Source: Curtobacterium sp. MCBD17_013
GTDB taxonomy: Bacteria; Actinomycetota; Actinomycetes; Actinomycetales; Microbacteriaceae
Reading direction: 5' to 3'
DNA: 64,000 bases
NCBI RefSeq assembly: GCF_003234565.1
Contig: NZ_QKTU01000002.1
Span: 62,001-126,000, forward strand
Shown here: in pieces, positions 18,539 to 27,723 of the stretch
How positions within the stretch are numbered: the first letter of the stretch is position 1
How the letters are laid out: every line of letters begins with the position of its first letter
Notes under the pieces: generated by a model
What the model was told of the DNA's origin: nothing
Seen by the model: the letters and a program-made list of their open reading frames with translations, nothing else
Database searches by the model: none
Position numbers and translations under genes: made by a program

Positions 18539-18578
18539 ACCCCCGCCCGATTCGAGCACCCCCCGGAAGGCCCATCCC

Positions 18579-19013
18579 ATGCAGTCTAGTCCGACCACCA
18601 TCGTCATGCTGGTCCTCGCGTTGGGGCTCGTGTTCCTCATGTTCCGCAACAGCCGGAAGCGGAAGCAGCAGCAGGAGACGATGACCACCAAGATGGTCCC
18701 GGGCGCGCGCGTCATGCTGTCGTTCGGGCTCTACGGCACCATCGTGTCCGTGAACGACGAGAAGGTCACGGCCGACGTCGAGATCGCGCCCGGCACGATC
18801 GTCACCGTCCACCGCCAGACCCTGTCGCGGGTCGTCGACGACAACGGCGACGACGCCGCCACCGCGGTCGTGGGCACCACGGCCACGGGTGACGAGGAAC
18901 CCCGGCCGGTGATCGCCCCGGTCGAGACCACGGGCGAGCCGGAGTTCGGCGAACGTCTCGGCAGCGACACCACCGGCGTGGTCGACCCGGACGCCAAGCG
19001 CGACGACCGCTGA
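18579..19013 (+). CDS. yajC: Preprotein translocase subunit YajC
   Basis: A 144-residue protein: one N-terminal membrane helix (TIVMLVLALGLVFLMFR), a basic cytoplasmic turn (NSRKRKQQQETM), then the YajC core with VPGARVMLSFGLYGTIVSV and ADVEIAPGTIVTVHRQTL. The C-terminal ~55 residues are an acidic, disordered extension longer than in E. coli YajC. It works with SecD and SecF, encoded just downstream, as an accessory to SecYEG. Confidence 0.93.
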   Translation: MQSSPTTIVMLVLALGLVFLMFRNSRKRKQQQETMTTKMVPGARVMLSFGLYGTIVSVNDEKVTADVEIAPGTIVTVHRQTLSRVVDDNGDDAATAVVGTTATGDEEPRPVIAPVETTGEPEFGERLGSDTTGVVDPDAKRDDR

Positions 19014-19120
19014 CCCCGACCCACCGCCCGGCCGACCCCGATCGGCCCGCCCGAGGGCGACTCCTCCGCACCCGGTAGCCGATCGGCTGCGCGGTCCGTA
19101 CAGAAAGCAGAGACGCACAG

Positions 19121-20878
19121 GTGGCACGAACGACACCGGTCAAGAAGGCGCTTCGCTCGCTCACCTGGTTGGTCATCATCATCGCCGCGCTCTCGGCGCT
19201 CAACGGGACGGCGACCATCCTGGCCAACAGCGCGAAGACCTCCGGATGGTGGGACTCGGCGAGCTGGGTGCCGGAACTGGCGCTCGACCTCCAGGGCGGC
19301 ACGCAGATCACGCTCGCCGCGAAGCAAACGGGTGGCAACGACGTCAACGCGCAGCAGCTGCAGCAGGCGGTCGAGATCATCCGTGAGCGCATCGACGCCT
19401 CGGGAGTGTCCGAGTCCGAGATCAACACGCAGGGCTCGAACAACATCGTCGTGTCGATCCCCGGCCGGCCCGACAAGCAGACCATCCAGCGGATCGAGGC
19501 GGCCGCGAAGCTGACCTTCCGCCCCGTCCTGTACACGACCGCGGCGACGAACACCTCGGTCGGCGGCAAGGGGAAGAACGGTACGGCCTCACCGACGCCG
19601 TACAGCCCGCCCGCGTCGCTCGAGGCCACGCCCACGGCGAAGCCGACGAACGCGAGCGACCCGAACTGGGTGAGCGCGCGCCTCCAGGACCTGTACGAGA
19701 ACTACGACTGCAACGCGCCGGACGACGTCACCTCCGCCCCCGACTCGAAGCCGCTCGTGACGTGTGACCAGGACGGCGCCAGCAAGTACATCCTCGGCCC
19801 GGTCGAGGTCGTGGGCGCCGACATCAGCAACGCGACGTCCGGCATCGCCACGAACTCGCAGGGCGTGTCCACCGGCGAGTGGGCCGTCAACCTCAGTTTC
19901 AACGGCCAGGGCACCAAGGACTTCCGCGCGGTCACCTCGCGCCTCGTCTCGCTCACGGCGCCGCGGAACCAGTTCGCCATCGTCCTCGACGGCACGGTGA
20001 TCACCGCGCCCGCCACGAACAGCGCGATCACCAACGGCAAGGCGCAGATCACGGGGTCGTTCACCGCGGACTCCGCCAAGACGCTCGCCGACCAGCTCAA
20101 GTTCGGTGCCCTGCCGATCAACTTCACGGTGCAGAGCAACGAGGTCATCTCGGCGACCCTCGGTTCGGCGCAGCTCATCGGCGGTCTGATCGCCGGTCTC
20201 ATCGGTCTGCTCCTCGTCGTCATCTACTCCGTGGTGCAGTACCGGGCGCTCGCGTTCGTGACCGTCCTGTCGCTCGCGGTGTCCGCCGCGATCACCTACC
20301 TGGTGATCGCGATCATGTCGTGGCGCATCGACTACCGGTTGTCCCTGGCCGGCGTGGCAGGCCTCATCGTCGCGATCGGCATCACGGCCGACTCGTTCAT
20401 CGTCTACTTCGAACGCATCCGCGATGAACTCCGCGAGGGCCGCGCGCTCGAGAGCGCGGTCGAGGCGGGGTGGCGCCGTGCCTTCCGCACGATCCTGGCG
20501 TCCGACTCGGTCAACTTCCTCGCGGCCGTGACCCTCTACATCCTCGCGGTGAGCGACGTGAAGGGCTTCGCGCTGACCCTGCTGCTCACGACGATCATCG
20601 ACATCATCGTCGTGACGCTGTTCACCCACCCGATGCTCCGGCTCATCGCGCGCACCCGGTTCTTCAACGAGGGACACCGCTTCAGCGGGCTCGACCCGAC
20701 CGCACTCGGTGCGGTGTACCGGGGCCGCGCGCAGTTCCGTGCCCCCGTCGTGGACGGCAAGCGCCAGCGGAGCGCACGTGAGGCCGCGCGACGACAGACG
20801 ATCGCCGAACGCAAGGCGCAGGGCACGACGACGACCACGGACTCCGAACGCCCTGAGACCGACGGGAAGGACTCCTGA
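19121..20878 (+). CDS. secD: Protein translocase subunit SecD
   Basis: A 585-residue membrane protein that uses the proton gradient to complete export through SecYEG. It has an N-terminal helix (about 12-30), a large extracytoplasmic P1 region starting with ELALDLQGGTQITL, and five clustered C-terminal helices including the conserved GIADSFIVYFERIRDELREG-type region (here ITADSFIVYFERIRDELREG). A Ser/Thr/Pro-rich insert lies in P1 around 150-185. GTG 19121 is the only start before the first helix. The stop overlaps secF by 1 nt. Confidence 0.96.
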   Translation: MARTTPVKKALRSLTWLVIIIAALSALNGTATILANSAKTSGWWDSASWVPELALDLQGGTQITLAAKQTGGNDVNAQQLQQAVEIIRERIDASGVSESEINTQGSNNIVVSIPGRPDKQTIQRIEAAAKLTFRPVLYTTAATNTSVGGKGKNGTASPTPYSPPASLEATPTAKPTNASDPNWVSARLQDLYENYDCNAPDDVTSAPDSKPLVTCDQDGASKYILGPVEVVGADISNATSGIATNSQGVSTGEWAVNLSFNGQGTKDFRAVTSRLVSLTAPRNQFAIVLDGTVITAPATNSAITNGKAQITGSFTADSAKTLADQLKFGALPINFTVQSNEVISATLGSAQLIGGLIAGLIGLLLVVIYSVVQYRALAFVTVLSLAVSAAITYLVIAIMSWRIDYRLSLAGVAGLIVAIGITADSFIVYFERIRDELREGRALESAVEAGWRRAFRTILASDSVNFLAAVTLYILAVSDVKGFALTLLLTTIIDIIVVTLFTHPMLRLIARTRFFNEGHRFSGLDPTALGAVYRGRAQFRAPVVDGKRQRSAREAARRQTIAERKAQGTTTTTDSERPETDGKDS

Positions 20879-21864
20879 TGGCCAGCTTCAGCCAGTTCGG
20901 CAGCGACCTCTACACCGGCAAGCGCTCCTACGACATCGTCGGGCGCCGACGCCTGTGGTACACGATCGCCATCGCCGCGATCGTCATCTCCGTCGTCGTG
21001 CCGTGGCTCCGCGGTGGCTACCACCTCGGCATCGAGTTCACCGGCGGGTCGGAGTTCACCATCTCCGACGTCTCCACCCTCGATCAGAACCCGGCCACCG
21101 CTGCGGTCGAGCGGGTCGTCCCGGACGTCGTCCCGCGGGTGTCCCAGCTCGGCCGGGACTCGATCCGGGTCCAGACCTCGCAGCTGACGACCGCGCAGAA
21201 CGACGACGTCGCTGCCGCGCTCGCCAAGGCGTACGACGTGTCGGACACCAAGGTCGCGTCGTCCTACATCGGTGCGACCTGGGGTGCGGACGTCCTCGAC
21301 CAGGCCATCCGCGGTCTCGTGATCTTCCTGATCCTCGCTGCCGCGTTCATGACCATCTACTTCCGCACCTGGAAGATGTCGCTCTCGGCCATGGCGGCGC
21401 TGCTCCACGACCTGCTCATCACGGCCGGGGTGTACGGCATCGTCGGCTTCGAGGTCACGCCCGCCGCGGTCATCGGGTTCCTGACGATCCTCGGGTACTC
21501 CCTGTACGACACGGTCGTGGTGTTCGACAAGGTCCGCGAGAACACGGCCCAGGACGCCGAGGGCTCGCGGCGCACCTTCGCGCAGTCGGTGAACCTCGCG
21601 GTGAACCAGACGCTCGTCCGCTCGATCAACACCTCGGTGGTCGCGTTGCTGCCCGTCGCGGCGATCCTCTTCATCGGGTCGTACGTCCTCGGCGCCGGGA
21701 CCCTGCGGGACATCTCGCTCGCGCTGTTCATCGGCATCATCGTGGGCACCTACTCGACGATCTTCATCGCGTCGCCGCTCTACGCACACCTGCGGATCGG
21801 CGAGGAGAAGATCCGCAAGTCGGACCAGAAGAAGCTGCAGGCCGCGGCACGACAGCCGGCCTGA
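20878..21864 (+). CDS. secF: Protein translocase subunit SecF
   Basis: A 328-residue partner of SecD with six predicted helices. The first helix follows a basic N-terminus (YDIVGRRRLWYTIAI), then the P4 extracytoplasmic segment with HLGIEFTGGSEFT. Motifs YSLYDTVVVFDKVRENT and LVRSINTSVVALLPV are typical of SecF. The ATG shares its A with the secD stop codon, so translation is coupled. A rhodanese gene follows 18 bp later. Confidence 0.96.
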   Translation: MASFSQFGSDLYTGKRSYDIVGRRRLWYTIAIAAIVISVVVPWLRGGYHLGIEFTGGSEFTISDVSTLDQNPATAAVERVVPDVVPRVSQLGRDSIRVQTSQLTTAQNDDVAAALAKAYDVSDTKVASSYIGATWGADVLDQAIRGLVIFLILAAAFMTIYFRTWKMSLSAMAALLHDLLITAGVYGIVGFEVTPAAVIGFLTILGYSLYDTVVVFDKVRENTAQDAEGSRRTFAQSVNLAVNQTLVRSINTSVVALLPVAAILFIGSYVLGAGTLRDISLALFIGIIVGTYSTIFIASPLYAHLRIGEEKIRKSDQKKLQAAARQPA

Positions 21865-21882
21865 CCACCGAGAGGCGACCGC

Positions 21883-22245
21883 ATGCAGGAGATCGACGTC
21901 CACGAGGCCATGCGCCGCGTCGAGGGCGGAGCGCGACTCATCGACGTCCGCGAGCAGGACGAATGGGACGCGGGCCACGCTCCGGTCGCGCGCCTGCTGC
22001 CGATGTCGGCCCTGCAGGAGCGGTGGACCGAGATCGCCGCCGACGATGAACCGGCACTGATCATCTGCCACTCCGGCCACCGGTCGGGGATGGTCGCCGA
22101 CGCGCTCGAGCGGTCGGGTGTGCCGGCCGTGAGCGTGGCCGGTGGCATGGTCGCGTGGGCGCAGGCCGGGGGAGCGGTCACGACGGCCGCTGACGACGCG
22201 AGCGGGCACCACGACGCCGTGGGCGAACCGGGTTCGGACGCCTGA
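21883..22245 (+). CDS. Single-domain rhodanese-like protein
   Basis: A 120-residue rhodanese domain. The conserved start is RLIDVREQDEWDAGH, and the active-site loop is CHSGHRS, with the nucleophilic cysteine in IICHSGHRSG. GGMVAWAQAGG closes the fold. Such proteins transfer sulfane sulfur to thiol or cyanide acceptors; the partner is unknown. It starts 18 bp after secF on the same strand. In Mycobacterium this interval between secF and relA holds apt, so the occupant differs here. Confidence 0.9.
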   Translation: MQEIDVHEAMRRVEGGARLIDVREQDEWDAGHAPVARLLPMSALQERWTEIAADDEPALIICHSGHRSGMVADALERSGVPAVSVAGGMVAWAQAGGAVTTAADDASGHHDAVGEPGSDA

Positions 22246-22256
22246 GTCCGCGCGCG

Positions 22257-22262
22257 TAGTGT
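22257..22262 (+). promoter_or_regulatory. Putative -10 element (TAGTGT) of relA
   Basis: TANNNT hexamer directly after the rhodanese stop. It predicts a relA transcript with a leader of about 130 nt and so expression independent of secDF. Confidence 0.4.
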
Positions 22263-22398
22263 TGAACGCACAGCACCCGGCGTTGCCTGCACCACGAGTG
22301 TCGGGCAGTCCGCGTGCGGACGACCGCGACCGCGACCGCGGCCGAGGGACATCAGTGGGACGACGCTCCGAGCGACGTGCCGGGGCCGGAGGCGACGC

Positions 22399-24732
22399 AT
22401 GACCGACACACGGGAATCCGCGGCGGCCGAGGGCGCCGCAGCGCGACCCGATCCGGCGACGATGCCGTCGAGCGCCCCGACCGGTGCCAACACGACCGGT
22501 TCGATCGGGTCGTTGCGCTCCCTGCTCCCGCGACTGTTCTCGCGCGCCCAACCGGCCGGGGCCGTCGACACCCTCATCCGGACGGTCCGCGCGCACCACC
22601 CGAAGGCGGACGTGACGCTCATCGAGCGCGCCTACTCCGTGGCCGAACGCGCCCACGACGGACAGCGCCGGAAGTCAGGCGAGCCGTACATCACCCATCC
22701 GGTGGCGGTCGCGCAGATCCTGGCCGACCTCGGCATCGGGTCCATCACGATCGCGGCGGCGCTGCTCCACGACACCGTCGAGGACACCGAGTACACACTC
22801 GACGAACTCCGCGACGACTTCGGTGACGAGATCGCGATGCTCGTCGACGGCGTCACCAAGCTCGACAAGCTCAAGTACGGCGACAGCGCGCAAGCCGAGA
22901 CGGTCCGCAAGATGGTCGTCGCGATGTCGAAGGACATCCGCGTCCTCGTCATCAAGCTCGCCGACCGGTTGCACAACGCGCGGACATGGGGCTTCGTCGA
23001 GTCCGCCTCCGCGACCCGGAAGGCCAAGGAGACGCTCGAGATCTACGCGCCCCTGGCGCACCGTCTCGGCATCCAGATGATCAAGCTCGAGCTCGAGGAC
23101 CTGTCGTTCGCGGTCCTCCACCCGAAGCTGTACGTCGAGATCGACAGCCTCGTCAAGGAGCGCACCCCGAAGCGCGAACAGTTCGTGCAGAACGTCATCG
23201 GCCTGGTCAAGAAGGACCTCAAGGCCGCGCGCATCCGCGGCGACGTGATGGGCCGCCCGAAGCAGTACTACTCGATCTACCAGAAGATGATCGTGCGGGG
23301 GCGGGAGTTCGACGAGATCTACGACCTCGTCGGCATCCGGGTGCTCGTGCCGACGGTCCGCGATTGTTACGCCGTGCTCGGGTCGGTCCACGCGCGGTGG
23401 ACCCCGCTCCCGGGACGCTTCAAGGACTACATCGCGACCCCGAAGTTCAACCTGTACCAGTCGCTGCACACGACCGTCATCGGCCCGCAGGGTCGCCCGG
23501 TCGAGATCCAGATCCGCACGCACGAGATGCACCTCCGTGCCGAGTTCGGGGTCGCGGCCCACTGGAAGTACAAGCAGCGGATGAACGGCCGCGACGTCGA
23601 CACGACGAGCCACTCCGACGCCGACATGGCATGGCTCGCGCACATCTCGGACTGGCAGGCGGAGACGAGCGACCCGACCGAGTTCCTCGACTCGCTGCGG
23701 TACGAGATCGGTGCGAAGGAGACCTACGTCTTCACGCCGCAGGGCAAGGTGATCGGGCTGCCCGCCGGAGCCACGCCCGTGGACTTCGCGTACGCGGTGC
23801 ACACCGAGATCGGCCACCGCACGATGGGTGCGAAGGTGAACGGTCGGCTCGTGCCGCTCGAGAGCGAGCTGTCGAGCGGCGACGTCGTCGAGATCTTCAC
23901 CTCGAAGAACCCCGACTCCGGCCCGAGCCAGGACTGGCTCGCCTTCGTCCGGAGTCCTCGGGCCCGCAACAAGATCAAGCAGTGGTTCACCAAGGAACGC
24001 CGCGAGGAAGCGATCGAGCAGGGCCGCGACGCCATCGCCCGTGCGATGCGCAAGCAGAACCTGCCGCTCCAGCGACTCATGAGCCAGGACACCGTCGCCG
24101 AGGTCGCGTCGAGCATGCGGTACGAGGACGTCTCGGCGCTGTACGCCGCCATCGGCGAGGGACACGTCTCGACGCAGTCGGTGATCGAGAAGATCCTCGC
24201 GAGCGTCCAGACCGAGACCGAGACCGACGAACCCGAGCTGACGTTCCCCGCCCGGGTGTCGAGTCGGGTGCTCCGGAACAGCGACAGTGGCGTGCTCGTG
24301 CGCGGCGCACCGGACATCCTCGTGAAGCTCGCGAAGTGCTGCACCCCGGTGCCGGGGGACCAGATCGTCGGGTTCATCACGCGCGGACAGGGCGTGTCGG
24401 TGCACCAGGCGACATGCTCGAACGTGCAGTCGCTCATGCAGGAGCCCGACCGGATGATCGAGGTCGAGTGGGCCCCGTCGTCGAAGAGCGTGTTCCTCGT
24501 GCAGATCCAGATCGAGGCACTCGACCGCGCTGGCCTCCTCAGCGACGTCACCCGGGTGCTCTCGGAACACCACGTCAACATCCTGTCGGCGACGGTGTCG
24601 ACCTCGTCCGAGCGGTTGGCACTGTCCCGGTTCGTGTTCGAGATGGGTGACACGACCCACCTCGACCGCGTGCTGAACGCGGTACGCCGCATCGACGCCG
24701 TGTACGACGTCTACCGGGTCAGCGCGGGCTGA
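22399..24732 (+). CDS. relA: Bifunctional (p)ppGpp synthetase/hydrolase Rel
   Basis: A 777-residue long RSH protein that makes and degrades the stringent-response alarmone. The N-terminal HD hydrolase domain has ITHPVAVAQILADLG, His124-Asp125 in LLHDTVEDT, and IKLADRLHNART. The synthetase domain holds YSIYQKMIVRGREFDEIYDL and VHARWTPLPGRFKDYIA. A TGS domain (TYVFTPQGKVIGLPAGATPV), a zinc-finger region (KLAKCCTPVPGD) and a C-terminal ACT domain complete the usual order. Both catalytic sites look intact. It is the last gene of the forward run and nearly meets the reverse-strand gene downstream. Confidence 0.97.
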   Translation: MTDTRESAAAEGAAARPDPATMPSSAPTGANTTGSIGSLRSLLPRLFSRAQPAGAVDTLIRTVRAHHPKADVTLIERAYSVAERAHDGQRRKSGEPYITHPVAVAQILADLGIGSITIAAALLHDTVEDTEYTLDELRDDFGDEIAMLVDGVTKLDKLKYGDSAQAETVRKMVVAMSKDIRVLVIKLADRLHNARTWGFVESASATRKAKETLEIYAPLAHRLGIQMIKLELEDLSFAVLHPKLYVEIDSLVKERTPKREQFVQNVIGLVKKDLKAARIRGDVMGRPKQYYSIYQKMIVRGREFDEIYDLVGIRVLVPTVRDCYAVLGSVHARWTPLPGRFKDYIATPKFNLYQSLHTTVIGPQGRPVEIQIRTHEMHLRAEFGVAAHWKYKQRMNGRDVDTTSHSDADMAWLAHISDWQAETSDPTEFLDSLRYEIGAKETYVFTPQGKVIGLPAGATPVDFAYAVHTEIGHRTMGAKVNGRLVPLESELSSGDVVEIFTSKNPDSGPSQDWLAFVRSPRARNKIKQWFTKERREEAIEQGRDAIARAMRKQNLPLQRLMSQDTVAEVASSMRYEDVSALYAAIGEGHVSTQSVIEKILASVQTETETDEPELTFPARVSSRVLRNSDSGVLVRGAPDILVKLAKCCTPVPGDQIVGFITRGQGVSVHQATCSNVQSLMQEPDRMIEVEWAPSSKSVFLVQIQIEALDRAGLLSDVTRVLSEHHVNILSATVSTSSERLALSRFVFEMGDTTHLDRVLNAVRRIDAVYDVYRVSAG

Positions 24733-24747
24733 GCCGGCGGGGGACGG

Positions 24748-25278
24748 TCATCGCAGGGCCTCCTCGAGCCGGCCGACCGCCTGTCGCGAGTGTGGCGCGG
24801 ACCGCGTCGCCGCCAGCGCGGTCCGGATCGCGTCCGGATGCACGAGCGCGGTCAACCGTCGCACCGCCTCGGCGTCGTCCCGCTCCCACCGCTCACCGAC
24901 GCGCAGGAGGTCGACGGCCGTCCGGAGGGGGGCGGTGACACGTGCCGGACCGACGACGACGACGTCGGACCGAGTGAGCCGGGTCTCGCGCACGCGGAGC
25001 CGCGGCCGGGAGGCCCGGGCGCGCGTCCCGGGGCCGGCGCAGGCCTGCAGCACGGCGGGGGCGCGTGACCGAGCACCCCAGATCCACGCCGCCGTGAGCC
25101 GCTCGGCGACGATGCGCGAGTCGGACACGGACCACGCGAACGCACTCGCCCGCGTCAGGGCGTCGTCGGGGAGCGCGACGGACGCGAAGCAGGCGTCGAC
25201 CTCGTAGAGCTCGCCGTCCAGCCGCGCGGCGCAGAGCTCCGCGAGGGCGAGGTCGTCAGGGGTGTGGATGCGGCGCAC
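24748..25278 (-). CDS. AbiEi-antitoxin-like protein without a partner toxin
   Basis: A 176-residue protein resembling the AbiEi C-terminal domain proteins common in Microbacteriaceae. Typical blocks are AFAWSVSDSRIVAERLTAAW, then a basic strand region with RVRETRLTRSDVVVVG and VTAPLRTAVDLLRVG, and a helical end with DAEAVRRLTALV. I start it at GTG 25278 because sequence upstream of VRRIHTPDDL does not look coding. No AbiEii-type nucleotidyltransferase toxin lies next to it, so it may not belong to a toxin-antitoxin system. Assignment is by pattern only. Confidence 0.6.
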   Translation of the reverse strand: MRRIHTPDDLALAELCAARLDGELYEVDACFASVALPDDALTRASAFAWSVSDSRIVAERLTAAWIWGARSRAPAVLQACAGPGTRARASRPRLRVRETRLTRSDVVVVGPARVTAPLRTAVDLLRVGERWERDDAEAVRRLTALVHPDAIRTALAATRSAPHSRQAVGRLEEALR

Positions 25279-25366
25279 CGGACGAGTCTGGCGCGGCCGT
25301 CGGTCCGACGTCGTCGGTGCATCCCGCCCTGTGGAGGAGTCGCCCGACCGGGCGATCTGGGGCCGC

Positions 25367-26098
25367 TCAGTACGAGCTGGTGTCGTCCCCGAGGCCGGAC
25401 GCCGCACCGGTACGAGCCCGATGGGCGTACTCGTCCATGATCCGCGCCGATGCGCTCGTGCCGATGCGGTCCGCCCCGGCGGCGACCATGGCGATGACGG
25501 CATCGAGACCGCGCACCCCGCCGGACGCCTTCACTCCGACGTCCGGTCCGACCGTCGCCCGCATGAGCCGGATGTGGTCCTCGGTCGCGCCGCCGCCCGC
25601 GAAGCCCGTCGACGTCTTGACGAACGAGGCTCCCGCGCGGACCGCCGCGTGGCAGGCGGCGACGATCTCCTCGTCGGTCAGGAACGCGGTCTCGAGGATC
25701 ACCTTGACGGGGACGTCGCCCGCGACCTCCACCACCGCGCGGACATCGGCCTCGACCGCGGCCCAGTCGCCGCTCTTCGCCGCGCCGATCTGCTGCACCA
25801 TGTCGAGCTCGAACGCGCCATCGGCGATCGCCTGACGGGCCTCCGCGGTCTTGGTGCTCGTGGTCGTCGTGCCGTGCGGGAACCCGATGACGGTGCCGAC
25901 TCCCACGCCGGTACCGGTGAGGCGCTCGACGGCGTGTCGGACGTCACCCGGACGGACGCACACGCTGAGGACCCGGTGGGTCGCCGCCTCGTCGAGTTGG
26001 GTGTCGACGGCGGCGCGGTCGAGTTCGGGCTTGAGGATCGCGTGATCGATGAGACGACGGACGTCGTCGGCGGACGCGGGGAACAGTGCGGATTCCAC
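25367..26098 (-). CDS. deoC: Deoxyribose-phosphate aldolase
   Basis: A 243-residue class I aldolase that splits 2-deoxyribose 5-phosphate into acetaldehyde and glyceraldehyde 3-phosphate. LIDHAILKPELD is the N-terminal signature. PVKVILETAFL and SFVKTSTGFAGGGAT contain the active-site lysines (the second is the Schiff-base residue), and GVKASGGVRG is the phosphate loop region. I choose GTG 26098 because a TACGCT hexamer lies 8 nt upstream, the leaderless spacing seen elsewhere here; ATG 26125 is the longer alternative and would overlap the start codon of the divergent gene. Confidence 0.94.
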   Translation of the reverse strand: MESALFPASADDVRRLIDHAILKPELDRAAVDTQLDEAATHRVLSVCVRPGDVRHAVERLTGTGVGVGTVIGFPHGTTTTSTKTAEARQAIADGAFELDMVQQIGAAKSGDWAAVEADVRAVVEVAGDVPVKVILETAFLTDEEIVAACHAAVRAGASFVKTSTGFAGGGATEDHIRLMRATVGPDVGVKASGGVRGLDAVIAMVAAGADRIGTSASARIMDEYAHRARTGAASGLGDDTSSY

Positions 26099-26106
26099 AG
26101 CATCCG

Positions 26107-26116
26107 AGCGTACCGT
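26107..26116. promoter_or_regulatory. Back-to-back overlapping -10 elements for deoC and the NmrA-like gene
   Basis: The 10-bp stretch AGCGTACCGT holds TACCGT on the plus strand (26111-26116, 7 nt before ATG 26124) and TACGCT on the minus strand (26112-26107, 8 nt before GTG 26098). The two hexamers share the central TA pair, so only one polymerase can occupy the site. Confidence 0.55.
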
Positions 26117-26123
26117 CCCGGAC

Positions 26124-27659
26124 ATGCGTCTCCTCGTCACCGGAGCCACCGGGTACATCGGCGGCCGCCTCGTCCCGCGCCTGCTCGAGGCGGGCCACGA
26201 CGTCCGTGTCCTCGCCCGGACCCCGCGCAAGCTCGACGACGTGCCGTGGCGGGATCGCGTCGAGGTGGTGCAGGGCGACCTCACCGACGCCGACGCGGTC
26301 GCTCGCGCCGTCGACGGCATGGAGGCCGTGTACTACCTCGCGCACAGCATGGGGACGCGCGGCGACTTCGAGGAGACCGAGCGCCGTGCCGCCCGCACGA
26401 TGGCCTCGGCCGCACGCGCCGCCGGTGTCCGACGGTTCGTCTACCTCGGCGGGCTGCACCCGGACGGCGCGACGAGCAAGCACCTCCGCAGCCGGGCCGA
26501 GGTCGGGCAGGTCCTCCTCGACTCGGGCGTCCCCACCGTCGCCCTGCAGGCGGGGGTCGTCATCGGGTCCGGCAGCACCTCGTTCGAGATGATCCGGCAC
26601 CTCACCGACGTGCTGCCATGGATGCCGGCGCCGCGGTGGGTCCGGAACCGCATCCAGCCGATCGCCGTCCGCGACGTCCTGTACTACCTCGTCCGGGCGA
26701 TCGAGCTACCGGCGGACGTCAACCGGACCTTCGACATCGGCGGCCCCGACGTCCTCCGCTACGGACAGATGCTCAACGCGTACGCGGTCGAGGCGGGCCT
26801 GCCCCAGCGACCGATCTCGACCCTCCCGGTCCTGACACCCGAGCTGGCGGCCCACTGGTTCAACCTGGTGACGCCGATCCCGCGTGCCCTCGCCAAGCCG
26901 ATCATCGAGTCCTTGCAGTACGAGTGCGTGCAGCGGGAACACGACATCGACGCGTTCATCCCGCATCCCGACGGCGGCCTGACCCCGTACCGGACGGCCG
27001 TCCGACTCGCGTTGCAGAAGACGCGCGAGGGCGAGGTCGAGACGAGCTGGCGCAACGCGAGCATGGACGGCGCGCCGAGCGACCCGCTGCCGAGCGACCC
27101 GGAGTGGGCCGGCCACGTCGTGGACGTCGACGATCGAACGCGCCGGACGACGGCCTCGGCTGAGGACGTCTGGCGTGTCATCGAGTCGATCGGTGGCGAC
27201 AACGGCTGGTACTCGCTGCCCCTCGCCTGGGCCCTGCGCGGGTGGATGGACCGCATCGCCGGTGGCGTCGGTCTGAGCCGCGGCCGACGGAACCCGGATC
27301 GACTCGAGACCGGGGACGTCCTGGACTGGTGGCGGGTCGAGGAGCTCGACCGGGGCCGTTACCTCCGGTTGCGAGCGGAGTTCAAGGCCCCGGGCCGCGC
27401 CTGGCTGGAGCTGTCCGTGCGGCCCACCGAGGACGGCTCCGAGTACCACCAGCGGGCGATCTGGTTCCCGCAGGGACTCGCCGGACGCCTCTACTGGTGG
27501 TCGATCCTCCCGTTCCACGGGATCATCTTCCCCGGCATGGTCGAGCGCATCACGGCGCGTGCGGAACGCGGCGGCGGACGCCAGGACCTCCCACACGAGG
27601 CGCCGCTCGGCACACCACACCGCGAGACCGCCGCGAGCGAACGCTCGGCGGCCGGATGA
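26124..27659 (+). CDS. NmrA/SDR-type NAD(P)-binding protein fused to DUF2867
   Basis: A 511-residue protein. Residues 1-300 are an atypical short-chain-dehydrogenase fold: the dinucleotide loop VTGATGYIGGRLVPRL, then QGDLTDADAV, YLAHSMG and VYLGGLHPDG, with no clear YxxxK. Residues ~340-490 match DUF2867-like sequence (DVLDWWRVEELDRGRYLRL, WFPQGLAGRLYWWSILPFH). Proteins of this architecture are annotated as NAD(P)-binding epimerase-like; their reaction is not known. It begins with a leaderless promoter shared with deoC. A GDSL hydrolase follows 64 bp downstream. Confidence 0.88.
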   Translation: MRLLVTGATGYIGGRLVPRLLEAGHDVRVLARTPRKLDDVPWRDRVEVVQGDLTDADAVARAVDGMEAVYYLAHSMGTRGDFEETERRAARTMASAARAAGVRRFVYLGGLHPDGATSKHLRSRAEVGQVLLDSGVPTVALQAGVVIGSGSTSFEMIRHLTDVLPWMPAPRWVRNRIQPIAVRDVLYYLVRAIELPADVNRTFDIGGPDVLRYGQMLNAYAVEAGLPQRPISTLPVLTPELAAHWFNLVTPIPRALAKPIIESLQYECVQREHDIDAFIPHPDGGLTPYRTAVRLALQKTREGEVETSWRNASMDGAPSDPLPSDPEWAGHVVDVDDRTRRTTASAEDVWRVIESIGGDNGWYSLPLAWALRGWMDRIAGGVGLSRGRRNPDRLETGDVLDWWRVEELDRGRYLRLRAEFKAPGRAWLELSVRPTEDGSEYHQRAIWFPQGLAGRLYWWSILPFHGIIFPGMVERITARAERGGGRQDLPHEAPLGTPHRETAASERSAAG

Positions 27660-27723
27660 GGTCCCCGGGTCGCACCGGAAGCCCGCCCACGGCAGAATGG
27701 ACCACGACGTCGAGGAGGCAGTC

